Shown: piece after piece, positions 1 through 5,722 of the stretch
Position numbering within the stretch: the first letter of the stretch is position 1
How the letters are laid out: the number at the start of each line of letters is the position of its first letter
NCBI GenBank assembly: GCA_024650095.1
Contig: JANKMV010000046.1
Location: 3,972 to 10,860 of the forward strand
Origin: Bacillota bacterium
GTDB taxonomy: Bacteria; Bacillota; Dethiobacteria; Dethiobacterales; Dethiobacteraceae
Length of the DNA: 6,889 nucleotides
Direction of reading: 5' to 3'
Notes under the pieces: model-generated
Seen by the model: only the letters and a program-made list of their open reading frames with translations
Told to the model about the DNA's origin: nothing
Databases searched by the model: none
Position numbers and translations under genes: made by a program

Positions 1-369
1 GTAAACACCACGCAATCTGCAGTACGGATAACACACATGCCATCAGGCCTTGTCGTTTCCTGCCAAGATGAGAAGTCGCAACTAAAAAATAAAGAGCGAG
101 CAATGCGGGTGCTACGTGCCCGTCTGTATGAAAAAGCGCAAGAGGAACAGCATGCAGAGCAGGCACAAGCGCGTAAATCCCAGGTGGGCAGTGGTGATCG
201 TAGTGAACGAATACGCACCTATAATTATCCACAAGGTCGTGTATCAGACCATCGCATTGGCATGACGCTTTATAAGTTAGAACAGTTTCTTGATGGCGAA
301 CTCGACGAAATGGTGGATGGTTTAAACACTAGTGCACAAGCGGAACTCCTAAAGCAGGTGGACCAATGA
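1..369 (+). CDS. prfA: Peptide chain release factor 1, C-terminal part (5' end outside window)
   Basis: RF1 recognises UAA and UAG stop codons on the ribosome and triggers release of the finished protein. The frame is open from base 1 and gives 122 residues, starting [16 protein letters not shown]. This is the segment just after the universal GGQ motif, so the catalytic glutamine lies only a few codons upstream of the window. Further RF1 hallmarks are [33 protein letters not shown] and [17 protein letters not shown]. They identify the C-terminal part of a class I release factor. RF1 rather than RF2 is inferred from the overall wording and the prmC neighbour; the anticodon-like tripeptide that would prove it is not in the window. 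The TGA stop at 367-369 overlaps the prmC ATG (ATGA), indicating translational coupling. The first ATG in view (37) is internal, not the true start. Confidence 0.96.
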   Translation, partial: VNTTQSAVRITHMPSGLVVSCQDEKSQLKNKERAMRVLRARLYEKAQEEQHAEQAQARKSQVGSGDRSERIRTYNYPQGRVSDHRIGMTLYKLEQFLDGELDEMVDGLNTSAQAELLKQVDQ

Positions 370-1232
370 GCCTAACGATCCAAGAAGCCCTGCAAAGGGC
401 TTCTTTTCAACTCCGGCAAACCTCACTAGCACAACCGCGGCGAGAAGCGGAAGCCCTTCTTTGTGCCGCCATTGGTAAATCATTGGCTTGGGTTTATGCC
501 CACGGAGAGGAAATAATGCCGGACAAAGCTGTAGACATTTTTACAAGGTGGGTGCAACGGAGAGGCTCGGGAGAGCCGTACGCGTACCTTTGTGGCGAAC
601 GTGAATTTTTGGGTTTACCCTTTACCGTTACGCCCGCAGTCCTTATTCCACGGCCTGAAACAGAATTATTGGTCGAAGCTGTCGTGCAGCAACTACAAAA
701 TATAAAGTCTCCGCGTATTCTGGACGTGGGTGTGGGCAGTGGTGCCATTGCCGTATCCTTGGCCACGCTTTTGCCTCAGGCTACAATTACCGCAGTAGAT
801 ATTGACCCGGCAGCATTGTCCGTAGCCGCTCAAAATGCCAAACGTCACCAGGTGGATGCGCGCATTCGTTTTCTACAAGGCGATTTGTACGCGCCCGTAG
901 CCAGTGAAGAATTTACTGCGGTGGTTAGCAACCCCCCCTATATCCCAACGGCTGAGATAGTAAGGTTGGACGCCACCGTCAAAGACTACGAACCGCGACG
1001 AGCACTCGATGGAGGGCCTGACGGGCTAACATTCTATCGACGCCTTGCGGGAGAACTATCAACGCTAGCCGCTCCACCAAGCCTTCTCGCCTTTGAAATT
1101 GGTGAAGGTCAAGGAAGCGCCATCATAAACCTTTGCCACAGTGTAGGCTATAAAAATACCTGCCAAATCTCAGATTTAGCAGGTATCGCACGCATTATTC
1201 TTGCAGAACAGCGGGAAATGGAGACAGCATAA
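366..1232 (+). CDS. prmC: Release factor glutamine N5-methyltransferase (PrmC/HemK)
   Basis: PrmC uses S-adenosylmethionine to methylate the glutamine of the GGQ motif in RF1 and RF2, which raises termination efficiency. The protein has 288 residues, normal for the family. An N-terminal helical region (about 1-80) would bind the release factor. PRPETE (95-100) leads into the methyltransferase fold. The SAM-binding glycine-rich loop DVGVGSG is at 120-126, and VDID (144-147) is the acidic motif after strand 2. The substrate-glutamine motif NPPY is at 189-192, followed by [14 protein letters not shown] (207-220). The start ATG overlaps the prfA stop, so enzyme and substrate are made from one transcript. 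The C-terminus ends inside the terminator hairpin. NPPY alone also occurs in other amino-methyltransferases, but context and full-length similarity make PrmC nearly certain. Confidence 0.97.
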   Translation: MSLTIQEALQRASFQLRQTSLAQPRREAEALLCAAIGKSLAWVYAHGEEIMPDKAVDIFTRWVQRRGSGEPYAYLCGEREFLGLPFTVTPAVLIPRPETELLVEAVVQQLQNIKSPRILDVGVGSGAIAVSLATLLPQATITAVDIDPAALSVAAQNAKRHQVDARIRFLQGDLYAPVASEEFTAVVSNPPYIPTAEIVRLDATVKDYEPRRALDGGPDGLTFYRRLAGELSTLAAPPSLLAFEIGEGQGSAIINLCHSVGYKNTCQISDLAGIARIILAEQREMETA

Positions 1233-1257
1233 CTGTCCCCATTTCCCTATTTTAATT
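1213..1257 (+). terminator. Rho-independent terminator of prfA-prmC
   Basis: Arms 1213-1227 and 1233-1247 can form a 15-bp stem with one A/C mismatch around a 5-base loop (CATAA). A T-rich tail, TATTTTAATT, follows. The upstream arm and loop contain the last prmC codons and its TAA, and the far arm reaches the stop codon of the convergent nikR. In the minus direction no T-tract follows the stem, so it is a proper terminator only for the plus strand, although the hairpin may also slow nikR read-through. Confidence 0.8.
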
Positions 1258-1666
1258 GCTGACCGGTGGATGTGATGGTGAGTTGACCATGTTTTACTCC
1301 TTTAATGCCAATAAGCTTGTCCGCCACCGCCCGGGCAGGGCCCGCTTGTCCCCTAATCACCAATACTTCTAGACAGTTATGGTGGTCTAGATGGACATGG
1401 ATAGTGGAGAGAATCATATCGTGGAAGTTGTGCTGTATTTCCGTGAGCAGATCGCTAAGTCCACGCACATGATGATCGTAGACAAGCGTAATGGTGCCGG
1501 CCACTTCTTGCGTTTCATCTTCCCATTCTAGTTCCACTAATTGGTTACGAATTAAGTCACGGATGGCCTCAGAACGATTGGCAAAACCGCGTGCTACAAT
1601 TTTCCGATCAAACATTTGCAATAATTGTTCGTTCATTGAAATACCGAATCGTACCAGACTTGTCAA
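1247..1666 (-). CDS. nikR: Nickel-responsive transcriptional regulator NikR
   Basis: NikR is a tetrameric ribbon-helix-helix repressor that binds operators when loaded with Ni(II), usually shutting down nickel uptake. From the chosen TTG start the protein has 139 residues, the normal family size. Residues 1-45 are the ribbon-helix-helix domain, with [17 protein letters not shown] then [17 protein letters not shown]. Residues about 55-135 are the ACT-like metal-binding and tetramerisation domain. All four ligands of the E. coli square-planar nickel site (H76, H87, H89, C95) can be aligned here as H79, H90, H92 and C98, within QHNFHD and HVHLDHHNC. The frame extends 13 codons further upstream to another TTG at 1705, but those residues are unlike NikR and only the TTG at 1664-1666 has a good ribosome site. 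No nickel transporter or hydrogenase gene is adjacent, so its targets are elsewhere. It converges on prmC. Confidence 0.95.
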   Translation of the reverse strand: MTSLVRFGISMNEQLLQMFDRKIVARGFANRSEAIRDLIRNQLVELEWEDETQEVAGTITLVYDHHVRGLSDLLTEIQHNFHDMILSTIHVHLDHHNCLEVLVIRGQAGPARAVADKLIGIKGVKHGQLTITSTGQQLK

Positions 1667-1673
1667 CGTATTT

Positions 1674-1680
1674 CCCCCTT
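1674..1680 (-). promoter_or_regulatory. Ribosome binding site fixing the nikR TTG start
   Basis: On the minus strand AAGGGGG is followed by a 7-base spacer (AAATACG) and then TTG. This placement, together with the family-typical N-terminus LVRFGIS right after it, decides for the TTG at 1664-1666 over the upstream TTG at 1705. Confidence 0.8.
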
Positions 1681-1737
1681 GTCTAGAGCAACCTATTATC
1701 CACAACTTTTACGTCAAACCTGTAGCTGACTGCCACG

Positions 1738-1767
1738 ATTATAAGCGTATCACCACTATCATACTTA
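1738..1767 (-). promoter_or_regulatory. Possible nikR promoter -10 with overlapping inverted repeat
   Basis: On the minus strand a perfect TATAAT lies at 1743-1738, which would start transcription about 65 bases before the nikR start codon. The hexamer 17 bases upstream (AAGTAT) is a poor -35, so the promoter would be weak or activator-dependent. An imperfect inverted repeat, TAAGCGTAT / ATACTTA (1742-1767, inner core GTATCA-N6-TCATAC at 1747-1764), covers the spacer and could be an operator, for example for autoregulation. One half equals the E. coli NikR half-site TCATAC, but the spacing is far shorter than the E. coli operator (N16). NikR binding is therefore only a guess. Confidence 0.3.
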
Positions 1768-1868
1768 CATCTCTATCCCGCGTACGTAAGCAAATGAACC
1801 CTTTACCTTTATGCGCCTCTAAAGGCACGCACGTTCGTTAGCGCGACGTAATATGAATCAAAATGTAG

Positions 1869-1895
1869 GGAACGGTCTTGACCGTTCCGTTTTTT
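1869..1895 (+). terminator. Strong rho-independent terminator without an upstream gene
   Basis: GGAACGGTC and GACCGTTCC are perfect complements. With a CTTG tetraloop (1877-1880) they form an 8-bp GC-rich stem, and six T residues (1890-1895) follow directly after one G. The minus strand has no comparable T-run after the stem, so the terminator works for rightward transcription. No gene ends in front of it on the plus strand. Either a short non-coding transcript starts between nikR and this point, or the site insulates sigG from read-through. Confidence 0.85.
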
Positions 1896-1962
1896 ATATC
1901 ATTACATTTTGCAAGCTGTAACCTGTGTTGATAAGCATTCCTGTCATTTCATTTGGTGTGCT

Positions 1963-2043
1963 ATCCTCTAGAAAATAGGTTCTCCCTCTGTAAAAATAAT
2001 CCTGCCTAGCTATACAGGATATTTACCTACCCTTCGAGAGGAT
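1963..2043. repeat. Nested inverted repeats upstream of sigG
   Basis: ATCCTCT (1963-1969) is matched by AGAGGAT (2037-2043). Inside this pair, ATCCTG (1999-2004) is matched by CAGGAT (2015-2020) around a 10-base loop. The pairs could close one branched RNA or DNA structure, but the stems are only 6-7 bp and the sequence resembles no riboswitch class I can name. Confidence 0.35.
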
Positions 2044-2089
2044 GATTAGTTTACTTACGGAAAAATATGGACATTCCTCCAACTCTTAT

Positions 2090-2119
2090 GTTTATAGTAT
2101 GAAAATTATGGCAATACTA
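2090..2119 (+). promoter_or_regulatory. Sigma-F-type promoter of sigG-spoIIR
   Basis: GTTTA (2090-2094), a 15-base spacer, and GGCAATACTA (2110-2119) match every position of the B. subtilis sigma-F consensus as I recall it, GYWTA-N15-GGNRANANTW. Transcription would start near 2125-2127, giving a leader of about 20 bases that contains the sigG ribosome site AGGGGGG (2135-2141, six bases before ATG). In B. subtilis both sigG and spoIIR are transcribed by sigma-F, so the prediction agrees with function. A short inverted repeat, ATAGTAT-N13-ATACTAT (2094-2120), overlaps the promoter and could be a binding site or coincidence. Confidence 0.75.
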
Positions 2120-2147
2120 TGGGGCAGGAAGGTTAGGGGGGAATACC

Positions 2148-2957
2148 ATGCTGGTGAGAAAAGTTAATATTAGTGGCGTGAATACGTACAAGTTACCCAT
2201 TATCAGTGGAGCACGCATGAAGGTGCTATTCAAAAAATTGCGTGAGGGTGAAGATGAAGGTGCTCGTTTAGAATTAATTAACGGTAATCTTCGCCTCGTC
2301 TTGAGTGTTTTGCAGAGGTTTAAAAATCGAGGAGAAAACCTTGATGATTTATTCCAAGTGGGTTGTATTGGACTCATGAAGGCGGTAGATAATTTTTCGC
2401 TCGATCATAATGTACACTTCTCCACGTACGCTGTGCCCATGATTATTGGCGAGATCAAGCGTCATTTGCGTGATAATAATGCGGTGCGGGTTAGCCGTTC
2501 TTTAAAAATGCTGGCACAAAAAGCGCAGCAAGTGCGGGAGGAATTGACGCGTAAGTTTCTTAGAGAGCCTACCATCCAAGAGATTTCACTGGAGTTAGGT
2601 GTGACGCCAGAAGAAGTGGTTTTTGCCTATCAGGCCATTAATGATCCTGTTTCTTTACATGATCCCGTATTCTCTGATACAACGGATCCCGTATATATCA
2701 TGGATATAGTAAGTGACCAAAATAGTAATGCCGACTTATGGGTAGAGGACATCACATTGCGGCAAGCGTTAGATATTCTCACGGAACGAGAACGTCGCAT
2801 TCTAGAATCAAGGTTTTTCGAAGGTCACACACAGACGGAAATCGCCGCGGATATTGGCATCTCCCAAGCGCAAGTGTCTCGCATTGAAAAAGCAGCGTTG
2901 CGTCGAGTGCGGCATCATTTATCCGATGAAGGGGGTAGCAGTGATGCAAGCCTCTAG
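2148..2957 (+). CDS. sigG: RNA polymerase sporulation sigma factor sigma-G
   Basis: Sigma-G directs late forespore transcription (for example SASP and germination genes). The 269-residue protein opens with RKVNISGVNTYKLP, matching the sigma-G-specific N-terminus. Region 2 spans about 45-110 and includes NGNLRLVLSVLQRF, DDLFQVGCIGLMKAVDNF and FSTYAVPMIIGEIKRHLRDN. Region 3 spans about 111-195. Region 4 spans about 203-255, with the helix-turn-helix GHTQTEIAADIGISQAQVSR. Asn45, which in B. subtilis sigma-G is needed for inhibition by the anti-sigma factor CsfB/Gin, is conserved (LINGN). The C-terminus runs about 10 residues past the usual end (SDEGGSSDASL), exactly where spoIIR starts. The ATG has a strong ribosome site and sits under a sigma-F promoter. 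In B. subtilis sigG follows spoIIGA-sigE; that link is absent here. The close paralogue sigma-F is less likely because of the N-terminal signature. Confidence 0.95.
   Translation: MLVRKVNISGVNTYKLPIISGARMKVLFKKLREGEDEGARLELINGNLRLVLSVLQRFKNRGENLDDLFQVGCIGLMKAVDNFSLDHNVHFSTYAVPMIIGEIKRHLRDNNAVRVSRSLKMLAQKAQQVREELTRKFLREPTIQEISLELGVTPEEVVFAYQAINDPVSLHDPVFSDTTDPVYIMDIVSDQNSNADLWVEDITLRQALDILTERERRILESRFFEGHTQTEIAADIGISQAQVSRIEKAALRRVRHHLSDEGGSSDASL
2929..2935 (+). promoter_or_regulatory. Ribosome binding site of spoIIR inside sigG
   Basis: AAGGGGG within the last codons of sigG lies eight bases before ATG 2944 and five before GTG 2941. It excludes the far upstream ATG at 2854, which lies in frame within sigG region 4 and would add 30 residues unlike a signal peptide. 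Confidence 0.75.
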
Positions 2958-3516
2958 GTGGTTGATTATCTTTCTTATCATTATCCCCTTATGTTTTTCA
3001 GGCATACCAACAGCACCCAGCGCACAAGATTCATTGCTACGGCTCCATGTACGAGCCAATAGTGACTCACCCACGGATCAAGCCATCAAGTATCAGGTGC
3101 GCGATACAGTGCTTGCTACGTTAGATGGGCATTTGCAGAATGCCGGTAATGCTACCATAGCCCAAGAAGAAATTGCACAGGCACTGCCCGAAGTTTTGCG
3201 CGCGGCCCGCCAAACCGTAGCCGCTGCTGGTTTTGACTATGAAGTTACCGCGTCCCTGGGAACGGCTCAGTTCCCCACGCGCATGTACGGAGATCAAGTG
3301 TATCGCGCGGGTACATACCAAGCATTACAAATATATCTAGGAGACGGCGAAGGACAAAATTGGTGGTGTGTACTATTCCCTCCTTTATGTTTTGTGGCGG
3401 CCAAAACTACCAGTGAGAATGATCCAGTACCTGTGGTTGCCACGCCAGAGCAAGCCATTCCTCCATGTAGATCTCGCATACTGGAATGGTGGCAACGATT
3501 GATTGGTAAATTATAG
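2944..3516 (+). CDS. spoIIR: Stage II sporulation protein R (SpoIIR)
   Basis: SpoIIR is made in the forespore and exported into the space between the two membranes. There it activates the protease SpoIIGA, which converts pro-sigma-E to sigma-E in the mother cell. With the ATG at 2944 the protein has 190 residues. Residues 1-27 form a signal peptide or anchor (hydrophobic LIIFLIIIPLCF, then small residues). Family motifs are LRLHVRANSDSPTDQAIKYQ (32-51) and NWWCVLFPPLCF (139-150). The gene overlaps the end of sigG by 14 bases, so the two are very likely cotranscribed from the sigma-F promoter and translationally coupled. GTG 2941 is an alternative start that adds one residue. No convincing terminator follows the gene. 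Confidence 0.93.
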   Translation: MQASRWLIIFLIIIPLCFSGIPTAPSAQDSLLRLHVRANSDSPTDQAIKYQVRDTVLATLDGHLQNAGNATIAQEEIAQALPEVLRAARQTVAAAGFDYEVTASLGTAQFPTRMYGDQVYRAGTYQALQIYLGDGEGQNWWCVLFPPLCFVAAKTTSENDPVPVVATPEQAIPPCRSRILEWWQRLIGKL

Positions 3517-3539
3517 CGCGTTTTTAAAACAGAATATAG

Positions 3540-3568
3540 TTGAAATAAATTCATCCTTCCCATATAAT
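3540..3568 (+). promoter_or_regulatory. Sigma-A-type promoter of the phosphate transporter operon
   Basis: TTGAAA (3540-3545) and a perfect TATAAT (3563-3568) are separated by the ideal 17 bases. Transcription would start near 3575, giving a leader of roughly 66 bases. It separates a housekeeping operon from the sporulation genes upstream. The leader contains the inverted repeat CGGCG-N10-CGCCG (3606-3625), ending six bases before the ribosome site GGGAGGA (3632-3638). Confidence 0.8.
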
Positions 3569-3605
3569 AAACTTGGTATGTTCGACTTAAAATGTAGAAA
3601 AAATT

Positions 3606-3625
3606 CGGCGGTCTCACATACGCCG
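3606..3625 (+). repeat. Short hairpin in the leader of the phosphate transporter gene
   Basis: CGGCG and CGCCG can form a 5-bp GC-only stem with a 10-base loop just before the ribosome site. No T-run follows, so it is not a terminator. It could stabilise the mRNA, influence translation or be a protein-binding site. Confidence 0.35.
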
Positions 3626-3641
3626 TAATCTGGGAGGATGC

Positions 3642-5246
3642 ATGGTCTGGAATATGATAATCCAGTTGATCGGTGGCCTTGGGCTTTTCCTGTTTGGAAT
3701 GCAGTTAATGGCTTCGGGAATGCAAAAAGCGGCCGGAGATCGTTTACGTAAAATTCTAGAACTTTTGACGACAAAACCAATCATCGCTGCCATCACAGGT
3801 CTTGTCGCCACGGTACTGGTACAGAGTAGTAGCACCACAACGGTAATGTTGGTGGGTTTCGTAAATGCTGGTCTTATGACATTATCTCAAGCCGTTGGAA
3901 CCATTTTAGGTGCCAACATTGGTACCACTATTACCGCACAGCTTGTTTCTTTTAAAGTAAGTGCACTCATATACCCCATGATAGGTATTGGCTCCATGCT
4001 TAATTTTTTTGGGCAACGTCGTACCTATAAGTATGTGGGACAAGCGGTACTGGGATTTGGTATTTTATTTTTAGGTATGACCATTATGTCCGACAGCATG
4101 ATGCCGCTGCGAGAAATGCCCTTTTTTCTCCAACTCTTAACCTCATTTGGTAGCAATCCGTTAATGGGCGTGCTGATAGGCGCTATCTTCACGGCTGTTA
4201 TTCAATCTAGTAGTGCCACGACAGGTATCGTTATTGCCATGACGCTACAGAATGTTCTCACCTTGCCTGCGGCAATGGCCTTGGTCTTAGGTTCCAATAT
4301 TGGTACCTGTGTCACTGCCATGTTGGCTAGCATAGGTACATCTTTATCGGCGCGCCGTGCCGCCGTTGCTCATCTGTTGTTTAATGTATGTGGTGTGTTA
4401 CTTGCAATCATAGTATTTAGACCATTTACAGCCTTCGTTGCAGAGACGTCCGATATCGTGGCGCGTCAAGCAGCTAATGCCCATACTCTCTTTAACGTCA
4501 CCAATTCCCTTATTTTTTTACCCTTTGTAAAGTATTTTGTCGATTTAGTTACTCGTCTTGTTCCTGGGACAGATGTGAATATGGAAATGGGACCGAAGTA
4601 TCTTGATAAGAGGATACTAATGACGCCCGACGTGGCATTGAGCGGGGTGCGACAAGAGTGTTTACGCATGGCTCGCTTGGCTCGAGAGATGGTCGTGGAA
4701 GCTATGCAAGTTTTTGTGGATGATGATAAGAAGCTAATGCAACAAGTATTGCAAAAAGAGGATCTTGTGGACAGCTTAGAAAAGGAGATTACCATCTATT
4801 TGGCCGAGTTGTCACAACACTCTTTAACGAAAGAACAATCTAAGGAAGTATCACTTTTAATGCATGCCATCAAAGACTTGGAGCGAATTGGTGACCACGC
4901 CGAAAATATTACGCGTTTGGCCGATGATAAAATAGAGGAACGCTTACGATTTTCGACCCAAGCTGTATCTGAACTACAGGAAATGCAAAACAAAGTGGAT
5001 GAAATGATTGTCAAGGCAATCGAGGCCTTTGCTAATGGAGATTTAATTCTGGCGGGTCAAGTGGTGGACCAGGATGATGTGGTGGACAATATGGAGCGCT
5101 CCCTGCGCAAGTCTCACATTACGCGGATTAATGATAATGTTTGTTTTCCGCCCAGTGGTATTATTTTTCTCGATGTCATTAGTAATCTTGAACGTATTGC
5201 AGACCATGCCACAAATTTCGCGCAAGTTGTGTTAGGTGAATTTTAA
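3642..5246 (+). CDS. Na+/phosphate cotransporter (NptA/PNaS family) with C-terminal PhoU-like domain
   Basis: This is a predicted inner-membrane symporter that imports (or in some relatives exports) phosphate with sodium. The 534-residue protein has two Na/Pi-cotransporter repeats. The first carries QSSSTTT (61-67) and GANIGTT (90-96). The second carries QSSSATT (188-194) and GSNIGT (217-222). The paired QSSS motifs are the signature of the family's inverted repeats. About eight hydrophobic segments lie in residues 1-300. Residues about 335-530 form a soluble helical PhoU-like domain, with the tandem motifs DLERIGDHAENI (412-423) and NLERIADHATNF (515-526). This two-part architecture is common in Firmicutes. 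The ATG lies three to four bases after GGGAGGA, slightly tight; no better in-frame start is visible. It has its own sigma-A-type promoter and is first in an operon with a Fur-family gene 17 bases downstream. Substrate and direction are inferred from family only. Confidence 0.92.
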   Translation: MVWNMIIQLIGGLGLFLFGMQLMASGMQKAAGDRLRKILELLTTKPIIAAITGLVATVLVQSSSTTTVMLVGFVNAGLMTLSQAVGTILGANIGTTITAQLVSFKVSALIYPMIGIGSMLNFFGQRRTYKYVGQAVLGFGILFLGMTIMSDSMMPLREMPFFLQLLTSFGSNPLMGVLIGAIFTAVIQSSSATTGIVIAMTLQNVLTLPAAMALVLGSNIGTCVTAMLASIGTSLSARRAAVAHLLFNVCGVLLAIIVFRPFTAFVAETSDIVARQAANAHTLFNVTNSLIFLPFVKYFVDLVTRLVPGTDVNMEMGPKYLDKRILMTPDVALSGVRQECLRMARLAREMVVEAMQVFVDDDKKLMQQVLQKEDLVDSLEKEITIYLAELSQHSLTKEQSKEVSLLMHAIKDLERIGDHAENITRLADDKIEERLRFSTQAVSELQEMQNKVDEMIVKAIEAFANGDLILAGQVVDQDDVVDNMERSLRKSHITRINDNVCFPPSGIIFLDVISNLERIADHATNFAQVVLGEF

Positions 5247-5251
5247 GAAAT

Positions 5252-5257
5252 GAGGTG
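5252..5257 (+). promoter_or_regulatory. Ribosome binding site fixing the GTG start of the Fur-family gene
   Basis: GAGGTG is followed by six bases and then GTG 5264. The alternative GTG at 5255 is part of this Shine-Dalgarno sequence itself and would have no ribosome site of its own. Confidence 0.65.
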
Positions 5258-5263
5258 AAGTCT

Positions 5264-5704
5264 GTGAAAAGGAAACTGGAAGCATTTCGCGAACAGTTTA
5301 AAGAACACAAGATGACACCGCAGCGTGCTGTAATTCTGCAAACACTTCTGGAAAATACGGAGCAACATGTAAGTGCCGAGGAGTTATATGTTTTGGTCAA
5401 GGAAAGAGATGCCGAAATAGGCCTGGCAACTATTTACCGTACGCTCGACCTTCTAGAAGAGTTAAATATTTTGCATAAGCTCCATTTTGGTGATGGATGT
5501 ACCCGCTATGAACTGACTCATCTACAGTCGGAACATCAACATCACCACTTGATCTGTGTACGTTGTAACCAAATTTTCGAAGTAAAAGAAGATCTATTGC
5601 AACATTTGGAATCGTTAATTGAAAAAGAGCATGGTTTCCATATCCTAGACCACCGTGTCTCCTTTTACGGCTACTGTAGCCACTGTAAAGAAGTAAACGA
5701 TTAG
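5264..5704 (+). CDS. Fur-family metal-responsive transcriptional regulator
   Basis: Fur-family proteins are dimeric, cytoplasmic, metal-sensing repressors. The protein has 146 residues from the GTG at 5264. Residues 1-80 form the winged-helix domain (MTPQRAVILQTLLE, HVSAEELY, then the recognition helix in GLATIYRTLDLLEE at 53-66). Residues about 81-146 form the dimerisation and metal domain. CVRC (98-101) and CSHC (138-141) form the structural zinc site. Candidate regulatory ligands are H35, E83 (RYEL), H93 and H95 (HHHLIC), with E106 (FEV) nearby. Glutamates stand where peroxide-sensing PerR proteins have aspartates, which favours a Fur-like (iron) or Zur-like role over PerR, but the metal cannot be fixed from sequence alone. 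It sits between the phosphate transporter and a YibE/F gene with gaps of 17 and 18 bases, so all three are probably cotranscribed. Confidence 0.92.
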   Translation: MKRKLEAFREQFKEHKMTPQRAVILQTLLENTEQHVSAEELYVLVKERDAEIGLATIYRTLDLLEELNILHKLHFGDGCTRYELTHLQSEHQHHHLICVRCNQIFEVKEDLLQHLESLIEKEHGFHILDHRVSFYGYCSHCKEVND

Positions 5705-5722
5705 GAAACCCGGAGGGAAAAT

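Larger units (their letters stand above)
1667..2147. other. Non-coding region between nikR and sigG
   Basis: These 481 bases separate two divergently transcribed genes and carry no convincing protein gene on either strand. Reading from the left, they hold the nikR ribosome site (1674-1680), a possible nikR promoter/operator (1738-1767), a small inverted repeat CCTTTA-N8-TAAAGG (1806-1825), an orphan terminator (1869-1895), a repeat TTACA-N10-TGTAA (1902-1921), nested inverted repeats (1963-2043), and the sigma-F promoter and ribosome site of sigG (2090-2141). The longest plus-strand frame through the left part is antisense to nikR and is not gene-like. Confidence 0.7.

Noticed and set aside
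1491..1841. Plus-strand open frame of 116 codons across nikR and its upstream region
   Set aside because: It is antisense to a clear nikR, has no recognisable product and no good ribosome site.
1794..1841. Possible 15-residue leader peptide (MNPLPLCASKGTHVR) just before the orphan terminator
   Set aside because: It has no clear Shine-Dalgarno sequence and no run of regulatory codons, and no structural gene follows the terminator within 250 bases.
1898..2089. Riboswitch or T-box upstream of sigG
   Set aside because: No motif of a class I know was seen, and the predicted sigG transcript starts downstream of this stretch.
2854..2943. Extended spoIIR start at ATG 2854
   Set aside because: The extra 30 residues lie inside the sigG helix-turn-helix region in another frame and would hide the signal peptide; a strong ribosome site serves 2941/2944 instead.
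3511..3530. Possible terminator after spoIIR (T-run at 3521-3525)
   Set aside because: No stable stem precedes the T-run; only GCGCG lies next to it.
3540..3641. Fur, Zur or PerR box at the phosphate transporter promoter
   Set aside because: No 7-1-7 or similar palindrome could be found; the AT-rich stretch is accounted for by the -10 element.
3294..3780. Minus-strand open frames across the end of spoIIR and the start of the transporter gene
   Set aside because: They are shadows of the plus-strand genes and cross a strong plus-strand promoter; no family features are visible.
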